64,000 bases of DNA, from positions 4,030,001 to 4,094,000 of the forward strand of contig CP167917.1 in NCBI GenBank assembly GCA_041504365.1, in the 5' to 3' direction. Position numbers and translations under genes: made by a program. This DNA is from Dryocola sp. LX212 (GTDB lineage Bacteria; Pseudomonadota; Gammaproteobacteria; Enterobacterales; Enterobacteriaceae). Shown here piece by piece: positions 11,870-20,087 of this stretch; positions within the stretch are counted from its first letter, which is position 1, and every line of letters starts with the position of its first letter. The notes below the pieces were generated by a model that made no database searches, had not been told where the DNA came from, and saw only the letters and a program-made list of their open reading frames with translations.

Positions 11870-12841
11870 ATGAATTTAGAAAAAATTAATGAGTTAACCG
11901 CGCAAGATATGGCGGGTGTCAACGCGGTCATCCTTGAGCAGCTCAACTCGGATGTCCAATTGATCAATCAGTTAGGCTATTACATCGTTAGCGGTGGTGG
12001 AAAGCGGATACGCCCGATGATAGCTGTTCTGTCCGCACGCGCGCTGGGCTATCAGGGAAGCGCACACGTCAGTATTGCTGCATTGATCGAGTTCATTCAC
12101 ACCGCCACGCTGCTGCATGACGATGTGGTGGACGAATCTGACATGCGTCGTGGTAAAGCAACGGCCAACGCGGCGTTTGGCAATGCTGCCAGCGTTCTGG
12201 TGGGCGATTTTATCTACACCCGCTCCTTCCAGATGATGACCAAACTGGGCTCGCTACGGGTACTGGAGGTCATGTCTGAAGCGGTCAACGTGATTGCAGA
12301 AGGCGAAGTTTTGCAGTTGATGAACTGTAACGACCCGGATATTACTGAAGAAAGCTACATGCGTGTCATTTACAGCAAAACAGCCCGTCTGTTTGAGGCC
12401 GCTTCGCAGTGCTCCAGCATTCTCGCGGGCGCCACTGAAGAGCAGGAACGGGCGCTTCAGGACTATGGCCGCTATATCGGCACTGCTTTCCAGCTGATTG
12501 ACGATTTGCTGGACTACAGTGCTGACGGCCAGACGCTGGGCAAAAATGTTGGCGACGATCTCAACGAAGGCAAGCCAACGCTTCCGCTGCTTCACGCTAT
12601 GCGTAACGGCACCCCGGAACAGGCTAAGATGATCCGTGAGGCCATCGAGCAAGGCAACGGCCGTCACTTATTGCAGCCGGTGCTCGACACCATGGCAGCC
12701 TGTGGCTCCCTGGAGTGGACGCGCCAGCGTGCCGAAGAGGAAGCAGACAAAGCTATTGCCGCCCTGGCTATCCTCCCGGAAAGCGAGTATCGGGAAGCAC
12801 TTATCGCTCTGGCTCACATGGCCGTTCAACGCGATCGTTAA
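11870..12841 (+). CDS. ispB: Octaprenyl diphosphate synthase
   Basis: Trans-prenyltransferase that makes the C40 side chain of ubiquinone and menaquinone. The 323-residue product has the two aspartate-rich motifs DDVVD (84-88) and DDLLD (in QLIDDLLDYS) and the GGKRIRP substrate-binding segment. The ATG at 11870 gives the exact E. coli length; the frame is open upstream for 55 codons into the rplU promoter region but without family similarity. Confidence 0.97.
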   Translation: MNLEKINELTAQDMAGVNAVILEQLNSDVQLINQLGYYIVSGGGKRIRPMIAVLSARALGYQGSAHVSIAALIEFIHTATLLHDDVVDESDMRRGKATANAAFGNAASVLVGDFIYTRSFQMMTKLGSLRVLEVMSEAVNVIAEGEVLQLMNCNDPDITEESYMRVIYSKTARLFEAASQCSSILAGATEEQERALQDYGRYIGTAFQLIDDLLDYSADGQTLGKNVGDDLNEGKPTLPLLHAMRNGTPEQAKMIREAIEQGNGRHLLQPVLDTMAACGSLEWTRQRAEEEADKAIAALAILPESEYREALIALAHMAVQRDR

Positions 12842-12876
12842 ATTTTAAGCGCGCCCTAAAAAGCGCGCTTAAAATT
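12842..12876 (+). terminator. Hairpin after ispB
   Basis: A 13-bp perfect inverted repeat (attttaagcgcgc / gcgcgcttaaaat, 12842-12875) with an 8-base loop begins directly at the ispB stop. The A/T flanks act as U-tracts in either direction. Confidence 0.7.
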
Positions 12877-13073
12877 TCCAGATAATATATTTCCGCACAT
12901 CACACCTCATCCTGATCCTCTTCAGTTTCATCCCGTTTCACCTAATTTTGTGTAACAAAACACAGATCTAACCATTGCCTTTTTTTATTGGAATTTTTAA
13001 AGTGAATTCGTGCTATAAACTCCAGAACAAAATCAATGGCACGACAGGACTGTATCAGCAACAGGGAGGTGAA

Positions 13074-13367
13074 ATGGACAGAAAAAAGCATGACTGGCAC
13101 CCGGCAGATATTATCGCCGCGCTACGGAAAAACGGGACATCTCTTGCCGCAGAGTCCCGCAAAGCGGGTTTAAACTCGGCTACGCTAGCCAACGCGCTGA
13201 GCCGCCCCTGGCCAAAAGGCGAGCAGCTTATCGCTGAAGCGTTGGGAACCAAGCCGTGGTTAATCTGGCCCTCACGTTATTACCATCCAGTGACTAACGC
13301 CTTTATTGACCGTTCGTTACTGATTCGTGAAAAGCGGCAAAAAACCACCGCAGATGAGCAGGAGTGA
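13074..13367 (+). CDS. sfsB: Ner/SfsB-family DNA-binding protein
   Basis: The 97-residue product resembles SfsB/Nlp, a relative of the phage Mu Ner protein: DWHPADIIAALRKNGTSLA at the start, then the helix-turn-helix SATLANALSRPWPKGE and the motif KPWLIWPSRY. The ATG at 13074 is preceded by a strong site (agggaggtgaa). In E. coli this family is linked to maltose metabolism genes; the true role is unclear. In E. coli the next gene is murA; here a terminator and an alkylsulfatase gene follow instead. Confidence 0.88.
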   Translation: MDRKKHDWHPADIIAALRKNGTSLAAESRKAGLNSATLANALSRPWPKGEQLIAEALGTKPWLIWPSRYYHPVTNAFIDRSLLIREKRQKTTADEQE

Positions 13368-13390
13368 CGCGGTTTCAGACCGGCAAAACG

Positions 13391-13424
13391 AAAAACGCCC
13401 ACGCAACCTAAGCTGTGTGGGCGA
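13391..13424 (-). terminator. Terminator after the alkylsulfatase gene
   Basis: Inverted repeat cgcccac / gtgggcg (13396-13423) with an interrupted T-run on the minus strand (CGTTTTTCGTTTT). It lies between convergent sfsB and the sulfatase gene. Confidence 0.7.
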
Positions 13425-13484
13425 ATAAGTGACTAAACCTTATAGTTCAGCCAGCCGCTGCAACCGAAGTCACAGGGCGTAGTC

Positions 13485-15461
13485 CTATGGCGTGACCATG
13501 TTGAACCAGAATTCAAACTTGTCCATATAGCTCATCACTTCATCAAGCTTACTGGCGTCGCCGGTGATTTTCACGTCACCTTTGTCTTTGGCCTGCTGCA
13601 GCGTCTCTTCCTTCAGCACGATGCGGTTAAGCGTATCGCGGGAAAGGTTGATCGTTGCGTCAGCGTTGGCAGCTTCAGAAGCTGGCGTGTGGTTAAGAAC
13701 ACCGTTTTCCAGCTCCAGCTTGTACTTCCCGCCCTGGTCGCCGAAGTCGAAGTTCAGCACAACGTGAGCATTCGCCGCTTTTTCACCGTTGATGTGGACA
13801 GCCATGTAGTCAAAGAACATTTCTGGCGTCATCGCACGTACGGTGTCCGGACTTGCGGTGTTTGGCGTTGCCGCTTTCACTACGCCGTTACGCAGTTCCT
13901 GCGCGCCTGACAGGTAGAAGTTACGCCATGGGCCAGATTCAGCCTGATAGCCCATCTGCTCCAGCGCATCCGCTTCCAGTTCACGAGCAGCCTTGTTATC
14001 TGGATCCGCGAAGACCACGTTGTTCACAACCTGTGCAACCCAGCGGTAGTTACCCTTGTCGAAATCGGCTTTCGCTTTGTTCAGAATATTGTCGGCACCG
14101 CCCATGTATTCCACGAATTTCTTCGCTGACTCTTCCGGTGGCAGCTCATCCAGGGTTGCTGGGTTACCGTTGAACCAGCCGAGATAGAAGACGTAGGTTG
14201 CCTTCACGTCATGGCTGACGGAACCGTAATAACCACGGCTCGCCCAGGTTTTAGCAAGCTTCGGCGGCAGCTTAAAGTTGGCCGCGATTTCGTCGCGGGT
14301 CAAGCCTTCGTTTGCCATACGCAGCGTCTGGTCATTGATGTAACGATACATGTCGCGCTGACCTTTCATCAGGTTGAGGACATTATCTTTACCCCAAGTT
14401 GGCCAGTGGTGCTGGGCGATAATGATTTCGGCATCGTTGCCCCAGCGATCGATAGCGGCATTGATATACTTCGACCAGGCCAGCGGATCGCGGATTTTCG
14501 CGCCGCGCAGGGAGTAGGTGTTGTGCAGGGTGTGCGTCACATCCTCCGCAGCCTCGATCATTTTCTTCTCTTTGACGTACCACAGCATTTCAGACGGTGC
14601 TTCGGAGCCCGGCGCCATCATGAAGTCATAAGTCAAACCATCGATCACTTCTTCCTGACCGGTATGGGTGATGTAGTTGGTTGGCGCCAGCAAAGTCACG
14701 GTGCCGGCAGACGTGGTAGTACCCAGACCCGCACCAACCTGACCTTTCGCATCTGCAGGCAGCACGTTGCCGTACATATAGCTTGCGCGGCGGCTCATGG
14801 CGTTACCTGCCATGATATTTTCGTCAACGGCTGCGCCCATAAAGCCCTGCGGGGCATAAATTTTGACTTTACCCGCTTTAACATCAGCTTCATCTACAAT
14901 GCCGCGTACGCCGCCATAGTGGTCAATGTGGCTGTGGGTGTAGATAACAGCAACGACCGGCTTTTTCCCGCGATTTTTATAATACAAATCCATACCGGCT
15001 TTAGCGGTTTCCGCAGAAACCAGCGGGTCGACAACGGTAACCCCGGATTTACCTTCGATGATCGTCATGTTGGAGAGATCGAGGTTACGGATCTGGTAAA
15101 CGCCGTCGGTCACTTCAAACAGACCGCCGATGTTGATCAGCTGGGACTGACGCCACAGGCTTGGGTTGACGGTATCAGGAGCTTTATCACCCTCTTTAAT
15201 AAAAGCGTACTGCTGAGGATTCCAGATGACATTCCCGGCTTCGCCTTTAATCGCGTCCTGAGGAAGCGCGGCTACAAAGCCTTTATGAGCATTAGCAAAA
15301 TCAGTTTTGTCAGAAAACGGCAGCTGGCCATATAGGGCTTCGTTTGCTTGCTTAGTGGCAGGCGTCGCTTCTTTAGCCGGGGCTGGCGTGGCAGCAGTCA
15401 CGGACAGCGTCGTCAGCAGCCCCGCAACGGCCAGGCTTTTGGCTATCAGATTCAATTTCAT
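13485..15461 (-). CDS. Secreted alkyl/aryl sulfatase, metallo-beta-lactamase fold (SdsA1/YjcS type)
   Basis: Predicted zinc hydrolase that cleaves primary alkyl sulfates such as SDS. The 658-residue precursor has a signal peptide (MKLNLIAKSL to about residue 24), the metal motif THSHIDH (H176, H178, D180, H181) and later MAPGSEAP and AEDVTHTLHN segments typical of this class. A C-terminal SCP2-like domain ends in FEFWFNMVTP. Length matches E. coli YjcS (661) but the sequence is clearly diverged, so I give no symbol. It has a good ribosome binding site (agagg). The divergent IprA-family gene is the likely regulator, by position only. The gap to that gene, 15462-15899, is AT-rich with no other convincing gene. 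Confidence 0.88.
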   Translation of the reverse strand: MKLNLIAKSLAVAGLLTTLSVTAATPAPAKEATPATKQANEALYGQLPFSDKTDFANAHKGFVAALPQDAIKGEAGNVIWNPQQYAFIKEGDKAPDTVNPSLWRQSQLINIGGLFEVTDGVYQIRNLDLSNMTIIEGKSGVTVVDPLVSAETAKAGMDLYYKNRGKKPVVAVIYTHSHIDHYGGVRGIVDEADVKAGKVKIYAPQGFMGAAVDENIMAGNAMSRRASYMYGNVLPADAKGQVGAGLGTTTSAGTVTLLAPTNYITHTGQEEVIDGLTYDFMMAPGSEAPSEMLWYVKEKKMIEAAEDVTHTLHNTYSLRGAKIRDPLAWSKYINAAIDRWGNDAEIIIAQHHWPTWGKDNVLNLMKGQRDMYRYINDQTLRMANEGLTRDEIAANFKLPPKLAKTWASRGYYGSVSHDVKATYVFYLGWFNGNPATLDELPPEESAKKFVEYMGGADNILNKAKADFDKGNYRWVAQVVNNVVFADPDNKAARELEADALEQMGYQAESGPWRNFYLSGAQELRNGVVKAATPNTASPDTVRAMTPEMFFDYMAVHINGEKAANAHVVLNFDFGDQGGKYKLELENGVLNHTPASEAANADATINLSRDTLNRIVLKEETLQQAKDKGDVKITGDASKLDEVMSYMDKFEFWFNMVTP

Positions 15462-15899
15462 TAATTCAACCTCTGGATTTTAGTCTGTGTTTTCGGTGAT
15501 GCAGGCTGCAGTTGCAGCCCGCAAGCAAATTCTGGGAGACATTCGCAAATCGTCAGGTTATTGAAAATAGTTCAACTTACCCAAAATGCAAAAATTAAAA
15601 ATACTAAGAATCGCGCAACAAATGAAGGCCTGTTACGTTTATTTATGGATTTGGTGTCACTGCCCTACACAAATATCGTCATCATAAACATCCAATACCA
15701 GCGCAGCTGTAAACTGTGGCATTTCAAAATATGCTTATTTACTACCCAGCCAACTTTAGTCGATTACTACGGGCAGGGATAGTACCAAATGGGACTATCA
15801 CTACCTGAAAACATCAGAGGATTGATAGGGTTGCATACAAAGACATCCTTCCTTTACATCGCTATACTGAGGGAGATTAGAAATGATATCAGGTGTCTT

Positions 15900-16538
15900 A
15901 TGGAAGCTAGCTTCGAAAACATTCATTCTTATTATCAGTCCCTTAATCTGGAACTTGAGATTGATGGTATCTCTGATAAAGGCGAGCCTCTGATATTTTC
16001 AGCCGCCGATAACCTGCGGGTGGAAGAAGGCTTTATTTATTTCACACTTCAAGGTTCAGTGGCTATCTCACATAAGCACAATGACCTTACAATTGGCAAC
16101 GCTATAGAACTTATGCCAATTGGCTTGATGGAGAGATATTGTCCACATTTGCAGTTCGCATATACATGTATGACACCAGTAAAACTTATTAAAATTTCTT
16201 ATCAGATTTTTGACGATATTTTTTATCAAAGCCCCGAACATATGCATGTGTTATCAAAAATCCAGACTTATATGACCATCTTTTCGCTCGAGTTGCATGC
16301 TGAAAGAAAACAGCTCACCAGCTATCAGACTATAAGACCGATGTTATTCAGGTATCTCTACAGAATGAAAACCTTCCCGGGGGAAACGGAAGGCCTGGCG
16401 AGTTTTATTATCCGCCGCACCAAATTATCACGTACCCACGTATTCCGCGTGCTCGCAGACCTGAAGGAAGGAGGCTATATCACCATGAAGAAGGGCAAAC
16501 TAACCTCAATCAATAAAACTTTGCCGGAAGATTATTGA
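15900..16538 (+). CDS. IprA-family winged-helix regulator
   Basis: The product from the ATG at 15900 is 212 residues. It has a cyclic-nucleotide-binding-like beta domain (FTLQGSVAISHKHNDLTIGN) and a C-terminal winged helix (IIRRTKLSRTHVFRVLADLKE). The ending GGYITMKKGKLTSINK closely parallels E. coli IprA (YaiV), which affects peroxide resistance. I preferred 15900 (preceded by aggtg) to an in-frame ATG at 15789, because it gives the family length. It is divergent from the alkylsulfatase and may control it, but no operator was identified. Confidence 0.72.
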   Translation: MEASFENIHSYYQSLNLELEIDGISDKGEPLIFSAADNLRVEEGFIYFTLQGSVAISHKHNDLTIGNAIELMPIGLMERYCPHLQFAYTCMTPVKLIKISYQIFDDIFYQSPEHMHVLSKIQTYMTIFSLELHAERKQLTSYQTIRPMLFRYLYRMKTFPGETEGLASFIIRRTKLSRTHVFRVLADLKEGGYITMKKGKLTSINKTLPEDY

Positions 16539-16584
16539 TTCGCTGCTCCCCGAGCACTAAAAGTAATTTTTTCACCATCAGGAT

Positions 16585-16615
16585 GTCGGATGACGTTGCG
16601 CTTATCCGACCTACG
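16585..16615. repeat. REP element
   Basis: Palindromic unit gtcggatgacg...cttatccgac followed by ctacg, the same class as the other REP copies in this window. It lies just outside the left rnpB-derived repeat. Confidence 0.8.
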
Positions 16616-16625
16616 AATGCAAACA

Positions 16626-16664
16626 AAACGCCCGCACAATTTTCATCGCGCGGGCGTTTTGTTG
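16626..16664 (-). terminator. Terminator copy downstream of the island operon
   Basis: Stem aacgcccgc / gcgggcgtt with a 16-base loop; on the minus strand followed by TTTTGTTTGC. It is a duplicate of the rnpB terminator and stands downstream of the minus-strand effector genes. Confidence 0.7.
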
Positions 16665-16696
16665 AATGGTTGAAGCTGACCGATAAGTCGGGTTCG
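16626..16696. repeat. Left direct repeat of rnpB 3' end and terminator
   Basis: 71 bp matching 19624-19694 at 69 positions in the same orientation. It contains a copy of the last about 28 nt of rnpB plus its whole terminator. The interval between the two copies is the effector island. It may be an attachment site, or a displaced member of an ancestral tandem array of rnpB 3' repeats such as E. coli carries. Confidence 0.9.
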
Positions 16697-16851
16697 TTCA
16701 ACCATACGTCAGGCATCTACAGCGCTGGGGTTGTGTTGTGTCGCAGACTGTAACTTACTTTGTGTGACAGATATAGCGATTAACAAGCAAAAGAAAGGCC
16801 GGGACTAAGCGCCCAGCCATTCACCAACAGATTAAACCTGTCAAAGCAGGG

Positions 16852-17064
16852 TTAACTTTCCTTTCGGCCATACCGGAATTCTTCACGCGCTTCATTCAAG
16901 CTCATGATATTAGCTCCACCAGCATAATCATGATCGCCGCTCTGTACTGAATCATTTTCCCAGCCACAGACAGGGCATATTTCGAAACTCCCCTCTCCGC
17001 TAATCTCGAATTGTTCACAGCAAAGGCATAACATCTTGGCCTCAAAAATTTGCGATTTATTCAT
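16852..17064 (-). CDS. CPCC-family cysteine-rich small protein
   Basis: The 70-residue product has two Cys pairs, CLCC (residues 12-15) and CPVCGW (about 29-34), then WENDSVQSGDHDYAGGAN and SLNEAREEF, the layout of the CPCC (cysteine-rich CPCC) domain. This family is often found near polymorphic toxins. The start at 17064 overlaps the immunity gene by 8 bp; a start at 17085 is also possible. It is last gene of the island operon. A role as second immunity or accessory factor is inference. Confidence 0.65.
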   Translation of the reverse strand: MNKSQIFEAKMLCLCCEQFEISGEGSFEICPVCGWENDSVQSGDHDYAGGANIMSLNEAREEFRYGRKES

Positions 17065-17314
17065 CACGAAAGCCGGGTTTGCCATTGGCTTTACGCCATT
17101 CTTTGATTTCTTGAACAATCGCGAGCGGCCCGCTTTTCCCTTCCTCCGGGTAGTACAACAAATCTGAGCCAGAAGGATGCTCGCAAAGCCTTTCAAACTC
17201 AGCTACAGCAGCCATATGAGCACTTTCTGAGGGATAGGTATCGTGGTAGATGCCCTCAACAAATGAGAGGAAATCAGCCTCGCTGAAATCAGTAATTTTT
17301 TTACCCATTGCCAT
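17057..17314 (-). CDS. Colicin E/pyocin DNase-type immunity protein
   Basis: Binds and neutralises the colicin-type DNase encoded just upstream. The 85-residue product has the Im2/Im7/Im8/Im9 pattern: ITDFSEADFLSFVEGI, then EFERLCEHPSGSDLLYYPEE (helix III region) and IVQEIKEWRKANGKPGF at the end. Length matches Im9 (86). The start at 17314 has a ribosome binding site (gagg, 8 bases) and overlaps the end of the toxin gene by 14 bp, the usual toxin-immunity coupling. Confidence 0.92.
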   Translation of the reverse strand: MAMGKKITDFSEADFLSFVEGIYHDTYPSESAHMAAVAEFERLCEHPSGSDLLYYPEEGKSGPLAIVQEIKEWRKANGKPGFRDE

Positions 17315-18968
17315 TTTGTGTTCCTCGGTGAATTTCAATATGACGCTTAGGTGTTGCAACTCCTAAATTATCGACATCATAAACAGCGCCACCATTTTGT
17401 ATTTCTTCAATATGATGAAGTTCATGCTTGACCCTTAACCCCATTCTTTCCGTTTTCCTAACGTAAGGCGCCCGACCATTCTTCATGGTAGCTAAACTAC
17501 CCGGATCAAATTGTCTTGATAGTTCAGGGTCTTTGCTCACTTCTTGCCAGAATGCTTCTCTGAAACCATCAAAATTGGAGAAGGTGCGCCCACGCAGTTT
17601 ATCAGCAATCTGAGACGGAATCGGAGAGCCATTCCCCTGACCCGCATCGGCTAACCATGTGTCTGTAACCTTCTGCCCCTTGCCTGTGACTTGCCCAGGC
17701 AGATTACGTAGATAGATGTAAATCGGGTCAAATGTCCCGGCTGGATGTACCAGAATATAATCCCGGAATGAACGTTCTCCCGGTGCAGGTGTTTCCGTTG
17801 ACCACGGGCTGTTAATTTCGCTTTCAGGGTAAACCAGCACATTCGGAGGGATGTATACGTTATCCTGATTGCCGGTCTTGAAAGGTGAAGCATATCCCGG
17901 ATCGTCAGGTGTCCAGACGATTGTCGGCTTGTTTGCACCATCTTCCCAAAACTCGTAATTTCCGGTGGTTGTGTTCTTCTGGAGCATACGCACAGGCACT
18001 TTGTCTTGTCCGCCTCTGGCGCTGACGTGGAAGCCTTTCGGTCTCATGGTGCCGTACTGGTCAGCCTCCCAGCGAAAGCGAACGCGGGTTGGAACATCTT
18101 CTTTATTTCGGGCGGCCTGCTCAAGGCGCATCCTGTCGATATAGTCCTGCTCGCCACTGTTGAGTTTCGGCGAGTAGAACATACCAAACAGAAAAACAGT
18201 TGTGGGATTGGGGGCTATCCAGCGACCAGCGGTTGCAAAATTCCCGCCTATTTTCTGCAATGCAGCATATCCAGCTTCGGTTGCTGCGCCTGTCGTAATC
18301 CCGGTAGTTGTCGCGGCTCTTGCTGTTGCCATTCCTGCTGTTGCAGCGGCGTTAGTTGTGTCCGGAGAGCTGAAAAGACGCTTATACCACGGGCGATTGT
18401 CTTCTGGTGGTGGTGATGGTTCGGCTGTCTTATGTTTCTTTGCCGCCTGAGCGTGTTGAACAGGTTCTTCTATCGGTTGTTCTCCTTGAGGAGTTACACG
18501 GTAATAGCCAGCATGACCGAAATTATCAACGGATTCCTGATCAGTTCCTGCGTCAGTGCAGCCTTCACCGCGCAAACAGGATTTTGCAAAAACGGGTAGA
18601 GCAGTAAGGGCAGCCTCAGCGGCGGTGGCTTTGTTTACTGTTGGTTCTGAAACATCTAAGGAGTCATTGACCTGCACCGTTCCGAGGGCAATAAGGAAGT
18701 TTGAGCCCATTGGGCAATCACAGTGAATAGTCGAACCATCTACGGCGACAGCTTCACTGTTCGTTTGTCGGTGATCCCCTGTAACGATTACGCCAACTTT
18801 TCCGCATTTCGGGCAAGGTGTGGTCTTATCGCCAATGTAAAGTTTCCACTTGCCCATAACCGACATACCAGGACGAGCGGCAATACATTGTGCACCTGTA
18901 GAGGTTTTATCTCCATGTAGCCCAACATTTTTACCGTGAACAGTGCAGCCCCTGTTAACTGATGCCAT
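17301..18968 (-). CDS. PAAR / S-type pyocin / colicin-DNase effector (probable T6SS cargo)
   Basis: A 555-residue antibacterial DNase. The N-terminus is a PAAR-type domain with glycine, CPKCGK and AVDGSTIHCDCPMGSN motifs (about 1-100). A low-complexity Ala/Thr and Pro linker leads to an S-type-pyocin domain (about 280-430). The last 130 residues are a colicin E9-like HNH DNase: GSPIPSQIADKLRGRTF, FWQEVSKDPELSRQF, and metal/catalytic residues H518, H519, N534, H543 and H547 in the HHIEE...PKRHIEIH motif. The PAAR domain suggests loading on a VgrG spike of a type VI secretion system; no T6SS genes are in the window. The 153-residue upstream gene is probably co-transcribed. Confidence 0.9.
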   Translation of the reverse strand: MASVNRGCTVHGKNVGLHGDKTSTGAQCIAARPGMSVMGKWKLYIGDKTTPCPKCGKVGVIVTGDHRQTNSEAVAVDGSTIHCDCPMGSNFLIALGTVQVNDSLDVSEPTVNKATAAEAALTALPVFAKSCLRGEGCTDAGTDQESVDNFGHAGYYRVTPQGEQPIEEPVQHAQAAKKHKTAEPSPPPEDNRPWYKRLFSSPDTTNAAATAGMATARAATTTGITTGAATEAGYAALQKIGGNFATAGRWIAPNPTTVFLFGMFYSPKLNSGEQDYIDRMRLEQAARNKEDVPTRVRFRWEADQYGTMRPKGFHVSARGGQDKVPVRMLQKNTTTGNYEFWEDGANKPTIVWTPDDPGYASPFKTGNQDNVYIPPNVLVYPESEINSPWSTETPAPGERSFRDYILVHPAGTFDPIYIYLRNLPGQVTGKGQKVTDTWLADAGQGNGSPIPSQIADKLRGRTFSNFDGFREAFWQEVSKDPELSRQFDPGSLATMKNGRAPYVRKTERMGLRVKHELHHIEEIQNGGAVYDVDNLGVATPKRHIEIHRGTQNGNG

Positions 18969-18978
18969 AGTGACCGCC

Positions 18979-19440
18979 TTATTTCAGAAAGTTAACTGGC
19001 AACGTTTCCCCGGCATGGACTGCTCTTCTGACGTTTCCTTGCGGACTACTGATGATTTCATCGCCGTTGTCGAGTGAGCTACCGACAAGAGCGGCTGAGT
19101 CACCTGAAATATTTCCTACCCCGGTGCTAATCTTCGCGGTAGTACCATCTGGATAACGAACCTCATCCCCCACAAGTGAAATATTTAATCGCACACCCTC
19201 CTCAATTTCGATCTGCTGCCCGTTGTATTCACTAAAAACCGTTCCTCCGTCGCGGGTTAAGCTGCCTTCCGTAGCAACCAGATAAGCGGCTGTAACCGGA
19301 TGGGCAAGGTTGTAGGCGTTTCTTTCAGCGATCAGACCACGGGCTTCTTCGTTCATTTCCGCAAGCTGTTCTGCTGTGAATGGTGACTGGTCAAAGGCTG
19401 CCAGCATTTCGGCAGCAAGTTTATTGGTGTACTGTTTCAT
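18979..19440 (-). CDS. Hypothetical protein upstream of PAAR effector
   Basis: A 153-residue soluble protein with a strong ribosome binding site (agaggg, 5 bases), ending 10 bp before the effector gene. The N-terminal third is helical and acidic; the rest is Gly/Ser/Thr-rich, with SLTRDGGTVFSEYNGQQ and a tail VRRAVHAGETLPVNFL. I see no signal peptide or membrane segment and do not recognise the family; it does not look like the DUF1795 (EagR) chaperones. Position suggests an adaptor, chaperone or co-effector for the PAAR protein. Confidence 0.7.
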   Translation of the reverse strand: MKQYTNKLAAEMLAAFDQSPFTAEQLAEMNEEARGLIAERNAYNLAHPVTAAYLVATEGSLTRDGGTVFSEYNGQQIEIEEGVRLNISLVGDEVRYPDGTTAKISTGVGNISGDSAALVGSSLDNGDEIISSPQGNVRRAVHAGETLPVNFLK

Positions 19441-19550
19441 AAGTCCCTCTACATGTTATACAAACAATCCATTAGGTCATTTTACAAGCAATAACCACAT
19501 GCGCAACAGGTATTAAACTTAAGTAAAACTGAGTTTCGTGACATTCGGTT

Positions 19551-19606
19551 AAGCTGACCGATAAGCCGCTTTTTATCATGAAGAGTGTCGTGGACAGTCA
19601 TTCATT
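19551..19606. repeat. Decayed tandem copy of the rnpB 3' end
   Basis: aagctgaccgataagccg at 19551-19568 and gtcgtggacagtcattcat at 19587-19605 repeat rnpB segments at 19672-19689 and 19696-19714, in the same order. The interval between the two segments differs, so it is an imperfect tandem duplicate about 110-120 bp from the functional copy. Confidence 0.85.
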
Positions 19607-19623
19607 CGTCCCTTGCACAAAGC

Positions 19624-19662
19624 AAAACGCCCGCACAATTTTCATCGCGCGGGCGTTTCGTT
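19624..19662 (-). terminator. rnpB terminator
   Basis: Stem aacgcccgc / gcgggcgtt with T-run on the minus strand (GCGTTTTGC), immediately 3' of the mature RNA. Confidence 0.85.
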
Positions 19663-19666
19663 GAAT

Positions 19667-19694
<28 letters not shown>
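19624..19694. repeat. Right direct repeat (native rnpB 3' end and terminator)
   Basis: Native partner of the 71-bp repeat at 16626-16696, covering the rnpB terminator and the last about 28 nt of rnpB. Confidence 0.9.
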
Positions 19695-20045
<351 letters not shown>

Positions 20046-20052
20046 GGCGCGA

Positions 20053-20081
20053 AGTATAATGGGTTTGCCTGCCCGTGTCAC
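20053..20081 (-). promoter_or_regulatory. rnpB promoter
   Basis: On the minus strand -35 GTGACA (20076-20081), 17-bp spacer, -10 TATACT (20053-20058), then 7 bases to the first G of rnpB. It fits entirely in the 42-bp gap after the garK stop, so rnpB has its own strong promoter. The -10/+1 interval ttcgcgcc is GC-rich, like stringent-control discriminators. Confidence 0.85.
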
Positions 20082-20087
20082 GCCCGG

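Noticed and set aside
16626-16696. A second rnpB gene
   Set aside because: Only about the last 28 nt of the RNA plus the terminator are present; the catalytic core is absent.
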